A stretch of 64,000 nucleotides of DNA, from assembly GCA_043228905.1 (NCBI GenBank), contig JBHGNT010000010.1, positions 13,640,001 through 13,704,000 on the forward strand, given 5' to 3'. Made by a program: the position numbers and the translations under genes. Source of the DNA: Azolla caroliniana (taxonomy: Eukaryota > Polypodiophyta). This document shows, in pieces, positions 10,621 through 21,347 of the stretch (its first letter is position 1; every line of letters starts with the position of its first letter). The notes beneath the pieces were generated by a model. The model was not told the DNA's origin. It did no database searches and saw only the letters and a program-made list of their open reading frames with translations.

Positions 10621-13464
10621 TCAGGGCTTGTCTGCTGTGCCGAGGTCCACCTCCTCTAGTTGGGATGCTTTTACCCTCTGGGATATCGTCATTTCCCTCT
10701 CTAGGGATTCCTGCGCTTGTCGCAGTTCTTGGATCGCCGCTTGGTCCGGTTCATCCGGCGTCATAATGTACGGTTCTACTGCCGCCGTGATATCCACCTC
10801 AAATAGTGGGACGATTCGTGGGTGTTCCTCGAGGTACCGCTCGACTTCCTCGTCCGGTAATCCCTCCAACATGTTAATGCTTTCCGCATACAATGGAGTT
10901 GCTTCCTTACTGGTGATCACCCGTGGTTGCGTCGTTACTCGTACCTTTGTTTTCCCTCGCCGAAATGTGATCATGTTCTTTTGCTAGCTCTGCTTGATAT
11001 GCGCCGTTCGCAGCCATGGTCGTCCTAGCAGTAGGGGGTACGCGCCTTGTACATTCAGCTGCAGCACCACGGCCGATATCCGGAATACGTGGCCTCCGAT
11101 CGTTACTTCCAAATCCCGGATAAGCCCGGTCGGTCGGACTGAGCTGGTATCCGCCATGCGTAACCAGAAGGGGCATGGTTCCCATTCCCGGATGCCCAGG
11201 TCGTTGCATGTCTGTTGGCTGATGACATTTACCCCGGAGCCTCTGTCAATAATCGTTCCAGCAATTTCCTTTCCTTTCACGATTGCCGTGATCGCCGGGC
11301 TACTTGTATCGACCACCGCTGGTCCTTCCTCCGGGTTGGAGAAGAATGCCGGTGTTGGCGTCGGCTTCGGTTTTCTCACGGATGCCTGTAAGTCTGCCGT
11401 AAACCGTGGCACCAATAGTAGTAGTCGTGCTAACGGCAGCACGATTTGACAGTCCTGTAGCGCTTGCCACGTCGGGTTTTCTCCTGGCTGTATGATTTCT
11501 TCGTCTTTTGCCATATTTTGGTCTCTTACTTCTGCCGCATTCTGTTCATTGGCCTGCTTGATCCATTGTGCCGCTTGTTTTCTAATTGCCTCCTGGGCTT
11601 CCCACTCGGCGGTCTTTCCCTTTGACCGGGTTGTGACTTGCTGTACTTTTGTTATTTCGGTTGTAACCATGTTGACTTCCGGCTGCTTGTCATTGGTTTT
11701 GCTTGGGCATTGGTTACTATAGTGGCCTTCCTTACGGCAGTAATAACAGTACACCTTGTGACTGTTGCTCGTTTCTCCTTTGTCCCCGGTTTGGAGGGTG
11801 GGTATGCTCCGGCGGTCGTCTTCGGTTTTTCGGTTATCCGGTACCGATACCGGGTTGTCATTCCTCGCTGCCTCCCGACGTTCCTCTCTTCGGAAAAATC
11901 CACGCTTCTGATTCCGTCGGAAATTTCGGTTCCCTTGTTGCCTCTCTTCTCTGCGTCGTTCGTATTCCGGGGATTCGTCTCGGTCGTACCGGTCCCGGGG
12001 GTAGCTATCTCTGCGTCTCTCCTCTCGGTCATAGTTATCGCGTCTTCTATCAGCGTATATGTTACCGCGTTCGCGTTGGTAGCGGTCGTCTCTCCGGAAT
12101 CGATCCTCGTCCGGGTTCTGATTGCGCGGTTCTATGTGTCGAACCGGTGCTGCCTGCCGATTTAACAGGTTATATTCGCATCGGTCCGTTGTATGGGCTC
12201 GAGAGTTGCAGATCATACATTGTGTCCGCAGGGTGCAGTCTACTGTTGAGTGCCCCGAATTTAGGCATGTTGTACATTGTAAGGCCTGTCGGAACCTCAG
12301 GTCTTCCTCCTTCGGGAGTGCTCGGTGTAACATCCCCATCGACAAGAAGGGGCTAGTCTTGTCCATTTCTAAAACCCGATCAATAACTTGGTCCATTGTG
12401 CTGGTTTGGAAATCAAGGACTCCGCACATTGTTCGAAGTGGCTCTTTCAGCGCGGCCAAAAAGACTGCTTTGGCTTCGTCTTCGGGTGGTGCTCTTGTCA
12501 GTTGGTTGTGCAGGGTCTGAAACCGAATGATGAATTGTGGCACAGTCTCGTTCTCTTCCTGCCGGGTGGTGTAGAACTACCCGACCAATTCCCTTTGCTC
12601 AAATTGTCTGTGAAAAAGCCTGAGGAATCTGGCCTTCAAGGCATCGAATGTGGCAAAGTTGCCCGGTAAGTGCTTTGCGTGCCATCGGGCCGCCGGTCCT
12701 TCTAAGGTTATGCCGAATTCGGCGACTTTGGATCGTTCGGCTTCGGGCTCCGTCAGTCTTTGGGAGACATGGTTGGCTTCCCATGTTTGGAGGAATGCGT
12801 ACACGTGTGCCTCCGCGTCGGCCTCATCCCGGTACTTTGGGTATGGGTACGACATCGTGTCATCCAACTGACTCTCCTGCTTCCTCCGCTCTCTGTCCGC
12901 TGTTGGCGTTGGTGTGAGAACCTTTGGTTCCTCCGCGGGTGTTGCCGGTGTCCGGTCCTTTGGTTCCTCCGCGGGTGTTGTCGGTATCCGCTCCTTCGGT
13001 TCCTTCGCGGTTGTTGTCGGTATCCGGTCAGCCTCCTTCGGCGATTGCCGGTCACCGAATTCCAGGGTTATTTCTTCCTCTGGCGCCGGTGTTACTGAGT
13101 CTTCCGACCCCTCGTCCTCCCGGTCGTTTGGTGTGTCGTGGCTGCTTTTATACCGGGACGCAACGCTTCCGTCGCTTTCCGACTCCGCCTCAAGTGTTGC
13201 GAATGCTTCAGAGTCCCCGTCGCCCCCGGCGAGTGTCTGCAGTATCGTTTCCGCCTCTTGCAGGCTTGTTATGCTACTACCTTCGTCGGGGATTTGCAGA
13301 ACCCGGAACTGCAGTGCTTCTTCTGCGACTCCCCGAAGAGTTTTGGAGAATGACCGATCCCGCCGGATCTCGTCGACGGCTTGCTGCAGGGCTTCCCGTC
13401 GTTGCTCGCGTTCGGTGTATCGTCTCCCTCGTTCGGTGATGTGGTCGTCGTTTGGTCTAGACAT
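10621..13464 (-). pseudogene. gag-pro: Gypsy B gag and protease
   Basis: The start is ATG 13464 (MSRPNDDHITERG), just inside the primer site; the frame is open upstream but that part is LTR. Gag carries an Asp/Glu-rich N-terminus with four PTTPAEEPKDR-type repeats (about 13060-12900), a capsid region, then three CCHC-like knuckles: CTTCLNSGHSTVDC, CMICNSRAHTTDRC and CYYCRKEGHYSNQC. Protease follows with IIDRGSGVNVIS near 11240, where retropepsins usually have D-S/T-G, so the second residue is unusual. Interrupted by TAG 12577-12579, TAG 10984-10986 and TGA 10621-10623, all in the same frame. Those stops make this copy non-autonomous. Confidence 0.88.
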
Positions 13465-13495
13465 CCATCCCCCAGTTGTCCTCTGCACTTTGCAG

Positions 13496-13512
13496 GAATC
13501 GTGGTCGCCAAA
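13496..13512 (-). other. Putative primer-binding site of gypsy B
   Basis: On the minus strand TTTGGCGACCACGATTC lies four bases inside the 5' LTR. The TGGCGACC start is typical of plant gypsy primer sites; the tRNA was not assigned. Confidence 0.6.
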
Positions 13513-13516
13513 ATAG

Positions 13517-13880
13517 TGTTGTCTGCCTGGCCGGACTAGCCTCAACACAGGTGTCTATCCGACACTTCTCCAAAGGGGTGGTAAGGATTGGATGCTAGGT
13601 TACACGCGTAAGATGATTACAATTAAGCACAGACAGTAAACAATATGAGATACAGATAAACACGCAATAATTACTATTGTATTACTTCCGTCAAACCCTT
13701 TACAAATCATCGGATCCTTTTATAGGCATCCGGCAAGGTTACAATCAGTGCGCTTAGGCAACCGACATCCGAATCGGTCCGGATCCGTCCCTCCGAATAA
13801 TAATTCTACTATTATTTACTTCCTATTATCCGATCCGACTCCGCCTTCCCACTTGTCCTTGCTCTTCTGACCGGCCAACA
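13517..13880 (-). repeat. 5' LTR of gypsy B
   Basis: 364 bp, same ends as the 3' LTR. The differences from it that I can align are transitions plus one 24-26-bp indel. It is followed by the right target duplication GTGGC at 13881-13885. Confidence 0.9.
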
Positions 13881-14336
13881 GTGGCCGCCGTGCCGGCCCG
13901 ATACCTCCTTGTAGCTCTACCTTCTCCCCTCCTACTTGATCCCGTTCACCTGCTGCCACCATCCTTCTCACTCGGTCTCACGTTGCCATGCCGGCTTGAA
14001 CTACCGGTGTCTCCGGATTTGTGTGAGGATCGCCGTAGGATCGCCCGTCCGCACTCCCCACATCGCCAGTTCCCATTTCCTGCCGCCACCATCCTTCTCA
14101 CTCGGTCTCACATTGCCATGTCGGCTTGAACTGCCAGTGTCTCCGGATCGGTGTGAGGATCCCATAGGACCGGTCTTTCGCTGCCTTTGCCCTTGTCCCC
14201 TCGCCACCACCGTCAGTCTCTTGGTCTTACGTTGGCTCCGCTGCCGACCGCCGAAGTCTTTAGATCCGGTGTGAAGGATCCTCCTTGGGCCTCCCGTCTT
14301 CTCAACCCTATCCTGAGTCTTCCTTCTTTGCGTGTC

Positions 14337-14364
14337 GAGAGGGTGGCCCGCTCCACACCCTCTC
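14337..14364. repeat. Hairpin 1 of the gypsy C array
   Basis: GAGAGGGTG (14337-14345) pairs perfectly with CACCCTCTC (14356-14364) around a 10-nt loop, GCCCGCTCCA. Confidence 0.7.
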
Positions 14365-14957
14365 CTGTGGTACCGATGTACCGTGTTCCGGGCTTCCCGT
14401 AGGCCTGCCTCTTCCTCCCTTCTGGATCGGCTATCCGGAAGTCCGCTCCACCTGGTTCTTGTCTGGGTCCGTCCATCACTTCGTATTGCCGGGTCCCGTT
14501 CTCCTGCCGCCACCATCGGTATCTTGGTCTTACGTCGGATCCGATGCCGACCGCCGAAGTCTCTAGCCCGGTGTGAGGTGACCCATAGGACCAGTCCTCG
14601 TTCTCCGCTTGTACTTCTCCGAATTCGTCGTCGCTCTCCTTGTTGTGCTACCACCTCCATCTCCCATCTCTTTCGGACTCACGTTGCCTTGTTGGCTTGA
14701 ACTGCCGAAGTCTCTAGTCAAGATGTGGAGTAACCGATTTCGTAACGTCCTCTGGCAACTCGTCCCAAACCACCGACCCTTTTAGTGGTGTCTGTGGATA
14801 GCATCCGCTCTGTGATCAACCAAGCCCCGCTTGGGCTTGATTCTCCAATGTCCGGAGTTTCGGCTCTGATGTCGATCCTGCCGGACGCATTCCGAACCCT
14901 TGATCACCTCCCTCTGATTCCTGACCTTCGCCCGATCGGTCTTTCTCCCAATGTAAA

Positions 14958-14983
14958 AGAGGGTGGCTTGTTCCGCACCCTCT
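14958..14983. repeat. Hairpin 2 of the gypsy C array
   Basis: AGAGGGTG (14958-14965) pairs with CACCCTCT (14976-14983). The loop is again 10 nt, GCTTGTTCCG, similar to hairpins 1 and 3. Confidence 0.7.
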
Positions 14984-15450
14984 CCCGTATCGGCACTGCA
15001 TGCCGATTCTGGCCCCGGTCGAACAATCCACGACCGGATCGCGCTCCATCCGAATAGGAGTGCCACACGGTTAGGTCCCCGGTCGGGTCGTTTCTTGGTC
15101 CTTTCGTCAACCTTCTCGCGGGCCATTTCCCACCCTCTTTGTTGGCATCGTGCCAGGACTCTTTGATACCGTAATCCATCTCCTTGGTCTCACGTGGGCG
15201 TAAGGGCTCGAATGCCAAGTTCTCCGGAATCGGTTCCGAGGGCTCTTGTCCGTTCCTTCCCTTGTATCGTCTTGCCAACGATTCTCGGTCTCACGCCGCT
15301 GCCTTCCTCTTCTTGGGACTCACGTGGGCACTCGGGCCCGACTGCCATCATCTTGGGAGCAAGTGTGGGAAGACGTGTAGAATCGCCCGTCTGTTTTACG
15401 CCCTTGTCCGCAAGTGTGGGAGCAAGTGTGGGAGCCTAAAACCACCGGTC

Positions 15451-16381
15451 TCATCGTTCTGATTCTGCGATCGGTATCTCGGCCTCGTCCTCGGCCGTTC
15501 TATCTCCGCAAGTTGAGAGGGTGTCTTGCTCCACACCCTCTCCCGTGGTACTGTCATACTGATCTCCTGCCATCTCGTGGGGCAGGTCCGTCTCCTCGGC
15601 GTCGGCTTGCGGCCTCGATCTTTCCTCTTCCTTGAGCATTGCCTCGAGAGCTACGTACACCTCCATAATCCTGGCCCGGAAGCCAAGCCTTGCCGACTCA
15701 CTTTGCAGTTCGACCTCTTCCCACTGTGATGGTGTGCCGTCACGTGCCTTCCTCCTAGCCTTCTCAGCCCGCTCGTCATCTAGCCGTTGGCATACCCTTC
15801 CGACCTTCGACCAGTCCTCCGTAAGGCCATTCGCTCTGTCATCATCTTTGAGCTCAATCATCTAGCCGATGGCCTCCCATTCCGCTTGGTCGATCGACCT
15901 AACGAACAGCAGGACTTTGTCTGCCCCCACCAAACCTTGGTCCCGCTCCGGCAGCCGAGCAAGCTGTCGCTCGAACTCTCGAAACGCCTTCGTTGCACCC
16001 CGGTGGGTCTTCGCTGATGCCACCCACTGGTCGAAGCCGTCCCCGTCTCTTCCGCTGTCCTCCATATGCCTGCAAGAGCGCCTCTTCAAAGGCCTCCCAC
16101 AAACTATGAGCTTCTTGGAGCTCCTTCACTTCCGCGTGGATGCGGACGGCGACGACCCGACAGAAGAACCCCAACCTCAACGCTTCGTCTACGTGTCGCT
16201 TCTCCATTTCTGCGTTGTAGGCTTCCAAGTAGAACGGGACTTTGTCCTCGTTGAAACGGCCGACTCTTTCGCCCACTCGCTCAACAACTTGCTGCGCCAC
16301 CTCTGTTCTTGTTGTTGCTCGTCCAAACTCCCTCACCACTTCAACAAAAAGTTGTGCGAAGTCGTCTTCTTCCAACTCCAT
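15451..16381 (-). pseudogene. gag: Gypsy C gag fragment
   Basis: Minus-strand gag starting at ATG 16381 (MELEEDDFAQLF). The first part (to about 16085) encodes ERVGRFNEDKVPFYLEAYNAEM, matching the equivalent region of gypsy E gag (IGQFNGKDVSRYLRDYKAEM). A frameshift near 16085 moves the frame to 16089-15862 (FREFERQLARLPERDQGLVG, matching E residues around FESWFGRLSTRDQAILAP). After a stop the sequence continues as 15861-15451. The matches place it in the same gypsy group as A, E and I. No zinc knuckle could be found before the repeat array. It is broken and non-functional. Confidence 0.7.
15515..15542. repeat. Hairpin 3, at the gag/array border of gypsy C
   Basis: GAGAGGGTG (15515-15523) pairs with CACCCTCTC (15534-15542), loop TCTTGCTCCA of 10 nt. 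It lies in the region encoding the end of the gag fragment. Confidence 0.7.
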
Positions 16382-16418
16382 TCTCCCTTGCCGCCCTTCA
16401 TAGCAAGTTCACCAAATA

Positions 16419-17038
16419 TGTCGTGTTATTACGCGCGTGCGTGTAAAAGGGCGGGACCACGGGGGTCTCGGACGAGGGAGAAGGGATGCCAGGAAAACCG
16501 ACACCGGACACGACCCGGATGCAACCAAACACGAGAGAGAGAGAGAGAGAGCATGCGTGCAACACCGACTCTTATGTACAGAAAACAGAGGGGATCTACG
16601 TACCCGACACCATCAGAGACACCAATATGCACAAACAGATATGAATATATATATATTACAAAGGGGAGGATACAACCTTGGCTTCGAGCTGAGCTACGTA
16701 CAGAAGAAAAGAAGTTAACCCTATCAGAGCTTTGCTGCCATGGCTGCAGCACCCAGCTTCTCAAGAAGGAGAAGGAGAAGAAGTTACTAACCCTAGAAAC
16801 TCTTAATAAAATGACCCTCTACAAAATGGTATACCCTTACGACTCAAAATGGGCAACCCATCAACAAGGGAGCCCTCCCTCCTTTTATAGACCAAGGAGG
16901 GGAGGGCGTTACAATGTGGGATAAATACTCTCCTTTTATTCTATACACCGTTTCCTACTATACATGTGCACATGTTGCACATTGCCGACTTGCCCATTCC
17001 ATCCCGATTTCACACTATAGCCAGAAATATTCACGACA
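16419..17038 (-). repeat. 5' LTR of gypsy C, inserted in the 3' LTR of copia D
   Basis: 620 bp from TGTCGTGTTATT to ATTCACGACA. GTTCACCA just inside marks the primer-site side. It contains a short (GA)n tract at about 16532-16550 and, unlike LTRs A, E and I, no clear tRNA-like module. Its left part resembles the solo LTR at 31765-32390 (GCGCGTGCGTG and GGGACCAC-GGGGTCTCGGAC blocks). Confidence 0.75.
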
Positions 17039-17197
17039 TCGATTCTCACTATTCCGGAGTACGATCAGGCTCTAGGTTCTGGATACTGATATATCTAGAC
17101 ACCTATCCAAGTACCTATCCGGTTCTCCGTTTCGGATACCGATTCGGCTTTGGCTTATTCAGCCAATCCGAACCCGGTTGAGCTTGCCCACTCAACA
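17039..17197 (-). repeat. 3' LTR fragment of copia D with adjacent polypurine tract
   Basis: It aligns with 37420-37572 of the 5' LTR and ends CCCACTCAACA. CTCCCCCTCAAG at 17198-17209 is the complement of the polypurine tract TTGAGGGGGAG that precedes the 3' LTR on the minus strand. Confidence 0.85.
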
Positions 17198-17209
17198 CTC
17201 CCCCTCAAG

Positions 17210-17760
17210 ATCAACTTGAGGTCGGATCGTTGTGTGTGTCCACCAGTCCATTCCTCTGGTTCCTCCTGGCACGCTCCTTCACCCGTCCGGTTCTGCTTCC
17301 CATGACCCGTCCAGTCTCGCGCACCTCGACCTTCTCGGTTGGCTTGTCTACTCATAAGGCCCTTCTCAGCTCCTTCACTGCTACGACTTCAGCGCTTCTC
17401 AACCCGTCGGTCCCTCTGTGTCAGTGTCAAGTTCTGTTGATTCAGCTCCTCTAAATCAAACACCTCTTCTGAATTGGGTGCCTCCGATTCGTTCCAGCTC
17501 TTGTTCGAATTGGTTGTCTCCGATTCGTCTTCAACCTTCAGGCCCTTCACCATGTCCGAATCTTGGCCTTCTCATTCCGGTCCGCTCTATCCTTCTTGAC
17601 TCTACCGTCGTCGCCGATTGTTCTGACTTGGTCGGATGTGCCAAATTCTTCAGTCGACTCGGCTCCATTTTTCTTTTGGTCTCCCCCTGCTTCGTTTGTC
17701 CTTCTCTCTGACTGTTCGTCCAGTGCCATTTCCTACTTCCTCCTTTCTCCCCCTAGAGTA
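17210..17760 (-). other. Copia D post-pol region
   Basis: Between the RNase H end and the polypurine tract. On the minus strand it encodes Glu/Asp/Ser-rich low-complexity peptide in shifting frames. No domain recognised; likely the 3' untranslated region or an eroded linker. Confidence 0.4.
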
Positions 17761-19320
17761 TGGCATGTCGAGATGCTGAAGACCAAGCATCACCAAAAAA
17801 TGTTGCAACTTGTCCAGGCTGAGAGGTTTGGTGAAGTTGTCGGCAACCTGTCGATCCGTCCGAACATATCGAGTTCTACTTTACCACTAAGGACCTACTC
17901 GCACACAAAGTGGTAATGCACTTCTATGTGCTTCATCTAAGCATGAAACACAGGGTTCTTGGCTAGTTGCATGCTTCTCATGTTGTCTCAGTAGATCGGG
18001 ATTGGAGTCGGTACTTCAATCCAGAGGTCTTGTAGGAGCCGCTGAAGCCAAATGGCTTCACAAGTGTCAATGGTAGCACCACGATACTCAGCCTCAGTGG
18101 TCGAAAGAGCCACTGTCGGTTGCTTCTTGCTACTCCACGCAACAGCTGCACTACCCAAAGAAAACATAAATCCGGGATGTTGACCGCCGATCCAATGCAT
18201 CACCGGCCCATTCGACATGTGTATATCCGACTTGCTTCGCGGTTATACCATGTCGGTATAATAGTCCCCAGTTCTTAGTGCCGCTTACATACCTGAGTAT
18301 TCGGTGCACACACTGAAGGTGCTCCACGGTTGGTTTCTGCATAAATTGACTTATCATCCCGACCAGATAGTCAATGTCGGGTCGGGTGATTGTTAAGTAA
18401 ATAAGGCTTCTGACAAGTTGTCGGAAGCGTTTCTCATCGCAGGCCGGTTTGGAGTCTGGATGAAGCTTGAGATTCCAGTCCAGGGGTGTGGAGATTGGTC
18501 GACAATTTGTCATGCTGAACTTGTACAACATATTCAACACATAATGTTGCTAAGAGAGCAGTATGTCGTCGGGGGTATGGATCACTTAGATCCCGAGGAA
18601 GTAATGAAGGTCCCCCAGTTCCTTCATTTCCAATGCATCTGACAACTGGGACTTCATTCGATCGATCTCAGCAAGTCCATGTCCGGTGATGACTAGATCA
18701 TCCACATATAGTAGGATACATACCAGACCATCCGGACCTTTCCGGATAAACAGTGAAGAGTCCGACTTCGAGGCCACAAACCCCATCTTACATAACCGGT
18801 GCGTTATCTTCGAATTCCAAGCACGAGGGGCTTGCTTCAGGCTGTAAAGGGACTTTTTGAGTCAACACACTACCGACTTGTTCATCTCCAACTGAAATCT
18901 GGGGGATTGGGTCATGTAGACTTGTTCTTCAAGGTCACCTTGATGAAACGCATTCTTCACATCCATTTCGTGAAGATGCCACCCCCTTGCTGCAGTAACC
19001 ACCACCACCACACGAACCATCGTCATCTTCGTTACCGGAGCGAAGTTCTCGTCGTAGTTGATTCCGTGGGTTTGTGCATATCCTTTGGCCACTAACCGAG
19101 CCTTGTACCGGTTGACCGAACCGTCCATATTGTACTTTACCTTGTACACCCACTTGCAACCCATTGGTTTGTAATGTCGGGGAGCCTCAACCAAGTCCCA
19201 TGTGTTGTTGGCATCGAGTGCCCGCATCTCTCCCTCCATAGCGGCACGCCAATGTGCATCCCTTGCATCTTTTGCGTAGCACACCAGCTCACGCACCTCC
19301 GCCACTTTCCTCATGTACGT
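17761..19320 (-). pseudogene. pol: Copia D reverse transcriptase and RNase H
   Basis: RVT_2-type copia RT in pieces. 19314-18862 holds WRAAMEGEMRALDANNTWDLV, the KWVYKVKYNMDGSVNRYKAR block and MDVKNAFHQGDLEEQVYM. 18786-18586 holds the catalytic YVDDLVITG. 18540-18151 holds LIYLTITRPDIDYLVGMIS and the H/RYVSGTKNWGLLY region. RNase H is at 18218-17988 ([18 protein letters not shown]), ending near 17.77 kb. Several frameshifts and stops separate the pieces. Gypsy E inserted immediately upstream of the first RT motif. Assignment to copia is secure; the exact end of RNase H is not. Confidence 0.88.
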
Positions 19321-20056
19321 TGTCGTGCCTTTCGGCTCCGGATCGTTACGTGAGTCGGGCGGGAACCACTGAGGTTTTAGACTAGGAGAAAAGAAAATTC
19401 TAAGACAATTAAGAATATGAAATATATTGTAATAAAGAAAGATATGAAAAACTCGTGAATCCCACGAGTATAGTGTATTAGTGAGTACTCAGATTAAGAG
19501 AGAAAAATAGTTAGCAAATTCGTGAATCCCACGAATATATTATATTAATCAACCCTTGTAAAATAATCAACAACCTTATACATATTTCTCTCCTCCTTAT
19601 ATAAGGATGGGAGAGGCTAAGCATGGCTTCTTCCTTTCCCTAAAAGTGTTCATGCACACTAAATGTGCATGTGATGTTTTCTTTTTTTTCAACCTTGCTT
19701 TTATTTGCTAAATATAGTGCTCATGCACGCTAGATGTGCATGAGTAATCTTGTATTGGTTTACATTTTTCTCATAAATAAAGTATTCACGTACTCTAAAA
19801 ATGAATGAGTTATCTTTTTAATAAAAGTAGGCGTAAATAAAGGTCTTATAGGTATTAAATCTGTATTTAGAACATTAAGGATAAGTTAGTACAATGGTAA
19901 GGTTGGGGTTTGTCTACGTGGAGGTACAGGGTTTGAATCTTGCCCTATGCATGTAATACATATTTTTTTTAATATTTTATTTTATTTATTATACGTACTT
20001 TAAATCGGATATAGTATTTTACATATTTCACGTAGTGTGTGATTCACAATATGACA
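19321..20056 (-). repeat. 3' LTR of gypsy E
   Basis: 736 bp. It is flanked inside by CTCGCCCCCTCC (20057-20068), complement of the polypurine tract. Near its outer end the 5' copy has a 9-bp hairpin (CGTAGTGTG with CACACTACG); this copy has lost part of one arm. Confidence 0.85.
19881..19945 (+). other. tRNA-like module in LTR E (3' copy)
   Basis: A-box-like TTAGTACAATGG at 19886-19897 and B-box-like GGTTTGAATC at 19930-19939, antisense to the element. The same module occurs in the 5' LTR (A box near 30504, B box 30549-30558). No complete cloverleaf is claimed. Confidence 0.45.
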
Positions 20057-20112
20057 CTCGCCCCCTCCGAACCTACACATCCTCCGGTATGTGCCGAAGC
20101 CCCCGATGCTTG

Positions 20113-21347
20113 CTATTCACCTTCATCCGAAGCTTCCTCCGATTCTCCCCTTAAGTTGACTATGAGTTGTAATCCAGTTTCTTCGCTTTCCGCATCACCG
20201 CGATCTTCGTCTGATTTCTCCTCCTTGTTGGTCTTGTCTAGGATCACATAGGGTTCTTCATCAGTCCGCTTCTTGAAAATCTTCACCCGTTTCCCGGCTA
20301 TAAGCACTCGTAGCATCGTTCCATCCAACTCGCATAGTCGGTAAGTTCCGTTGTCGAAAACTTTCCGAATCTCATATGGCCCGAACCACCATTTCGCGAA
20401 CTTCCCCAGCGTTGTATGTTGATCATCCAAACTACTGTCGTAGAGAATCACCCAATCTCCTTCTTCAATCTTCCGCGGTCGTAGTCGGTGCTTTGTGTCA
20501 AACTGGCTTTTATTCCGGAATCGCGCTTCTTGTTGTCGACGTATTGCTTCCGCTATGTCTTCCAGCCTTCCCTCTAGTTGTCGTATCCGGACCGCTAGTA
20601 GTTCTTCCCGGCTCATCTCTTCCTTCCACGGTAGCCCTATCCATGTCGCGATCGCATTACCGGTGCTTGTCTGGTCATGAGTTCTGTCGGCATGTAACCG
20701 GTTACGGACCTATGCGTCGTCCGATCCGCCCATAGTGCATACGGAAGCATTTGCGGCCAATCCTTCACCCTTCCATCGCATGCCTTCGCAAGTGCTTTGA
20801 CGATCGAACTATGTCCTCGTTCAATCTTCCCGTTGGCTTCCGGATTGTATGCCATTGTCAGTGTTAACCGAACTCCATGTTTGGCGAAGAATCCCCTAGC
20901 TTTGTCAGATTCAAGTTCTCCTCGATCCGCAATCACTTGTCCTACGCACCCGTACATGCAAAACACCTCCTCCAAAAGAAATTGGCATACCGCAGAACAC
21001 GTTTTCCTTCGTAGTGCTCGACCTTCTACTTGGTTTGTGAGATCTTCCCGAGCTAACACCAAGTACTTCTTTTGTCTGATCCCAGTTGGCATGGCTACAA
21101 TGTCGACCATCCACTTGAAGTTGATTTTCGGTGAAAATGTCGTATGTAATTCATCTCGGTGTCGAACCCCGAAGTAGACTTGACACTTCTCGCAGCTTCC
21201 CATGAACTCCGCTACATCTTTGTACATATTCTTCCACCAATATTTTTGTTTGATTTTCACAAAAGTTGCCCATGTTCCTAGATGTCCAGCCCAAACGGAT
21301 TCATGAAAGTCGGATATTATCCGGTTTCGTTGCTCTTTCATCCCCAA
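20113..21347 (-). pseudogene. int: Gypsy E integrase
   Basis: Integrase in two frames joined by a frameshift near 20650. 21347-20637 includes the zinc-binding motif HESVWAGH...CEKCQ, the catalytic Asp in VDIVAMP, Asp in IADRGE and Glu in GKIERGHSSI, then ALWADRTTHRSVTGYMPTELM. 20616-20113 contains SREELLAVRIRQLEGRLEDI, LRPRKIEEGDWVILYD and a GPYEIRKVFDNGTYRLCELDG block, then an acidic tail. All three catalytic acids are present, but the frameshift would separate core from tail. No chromodomain motif is evident. The tail arrangement is shared with gypsy I (42203-41762). Confidence 0.85.

Larger units (their letters stand above)
3843..13880 (-). mobile_element. Complete Ty3/gypsy element B, Tat-like, with an extra 3' ORF
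   Basis: A 10.04-kb LTR retrotransposon on the minus strand, bounded by GTGGC at 3838-3842 and 13881-13885. Order in transcription sense: 5' LTR, primer site, gag with three zinc knuckles, protease, RT, RNase H, integrase without chromodomain, purine tract, extra ORF of about 1,000 codons, 3' LTR. Gag to integrase lies in one frame from 13464 to 7606, with four in-frame stops and no frameshift. The pol sequence and the absence of a chromodomain recall the Tat/Athila branch of plant gypsy elements. The two LTRs differ by a 24-26-bp indel and about seven substitutions, all transitions, so insertion is fairly recent. Confidence 0.9.
13886..15450 (-). repeat. Degenerate repeat array of gypsy C with recurring hairpins
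   Basis: Imperfect units recur at about 13.95, 14.10, 14.21, 14.52, 14.67, 14.81 and 15.19 kb. They share a core of the type TCACGTTGCC...GCCGAAGTCTC...GGTGTGAGGATCC. Minus-strand frames are only partly open and encode recurrent peptides such as TGEGVEQATL, so the array may be a decayed repeat-containing coding region between gag and pol. Gypsy B inserted into it. No catalytic domain was recognised here. Confidence 0.5.

Noticed and set aside
5700-13464. Programmed stop-codon readthrough explaining all stops of gypsy B
   Set aside because: Six stops at unrelated places, including inside gag and between RNase H and integrase, fit mutation better than recoding.
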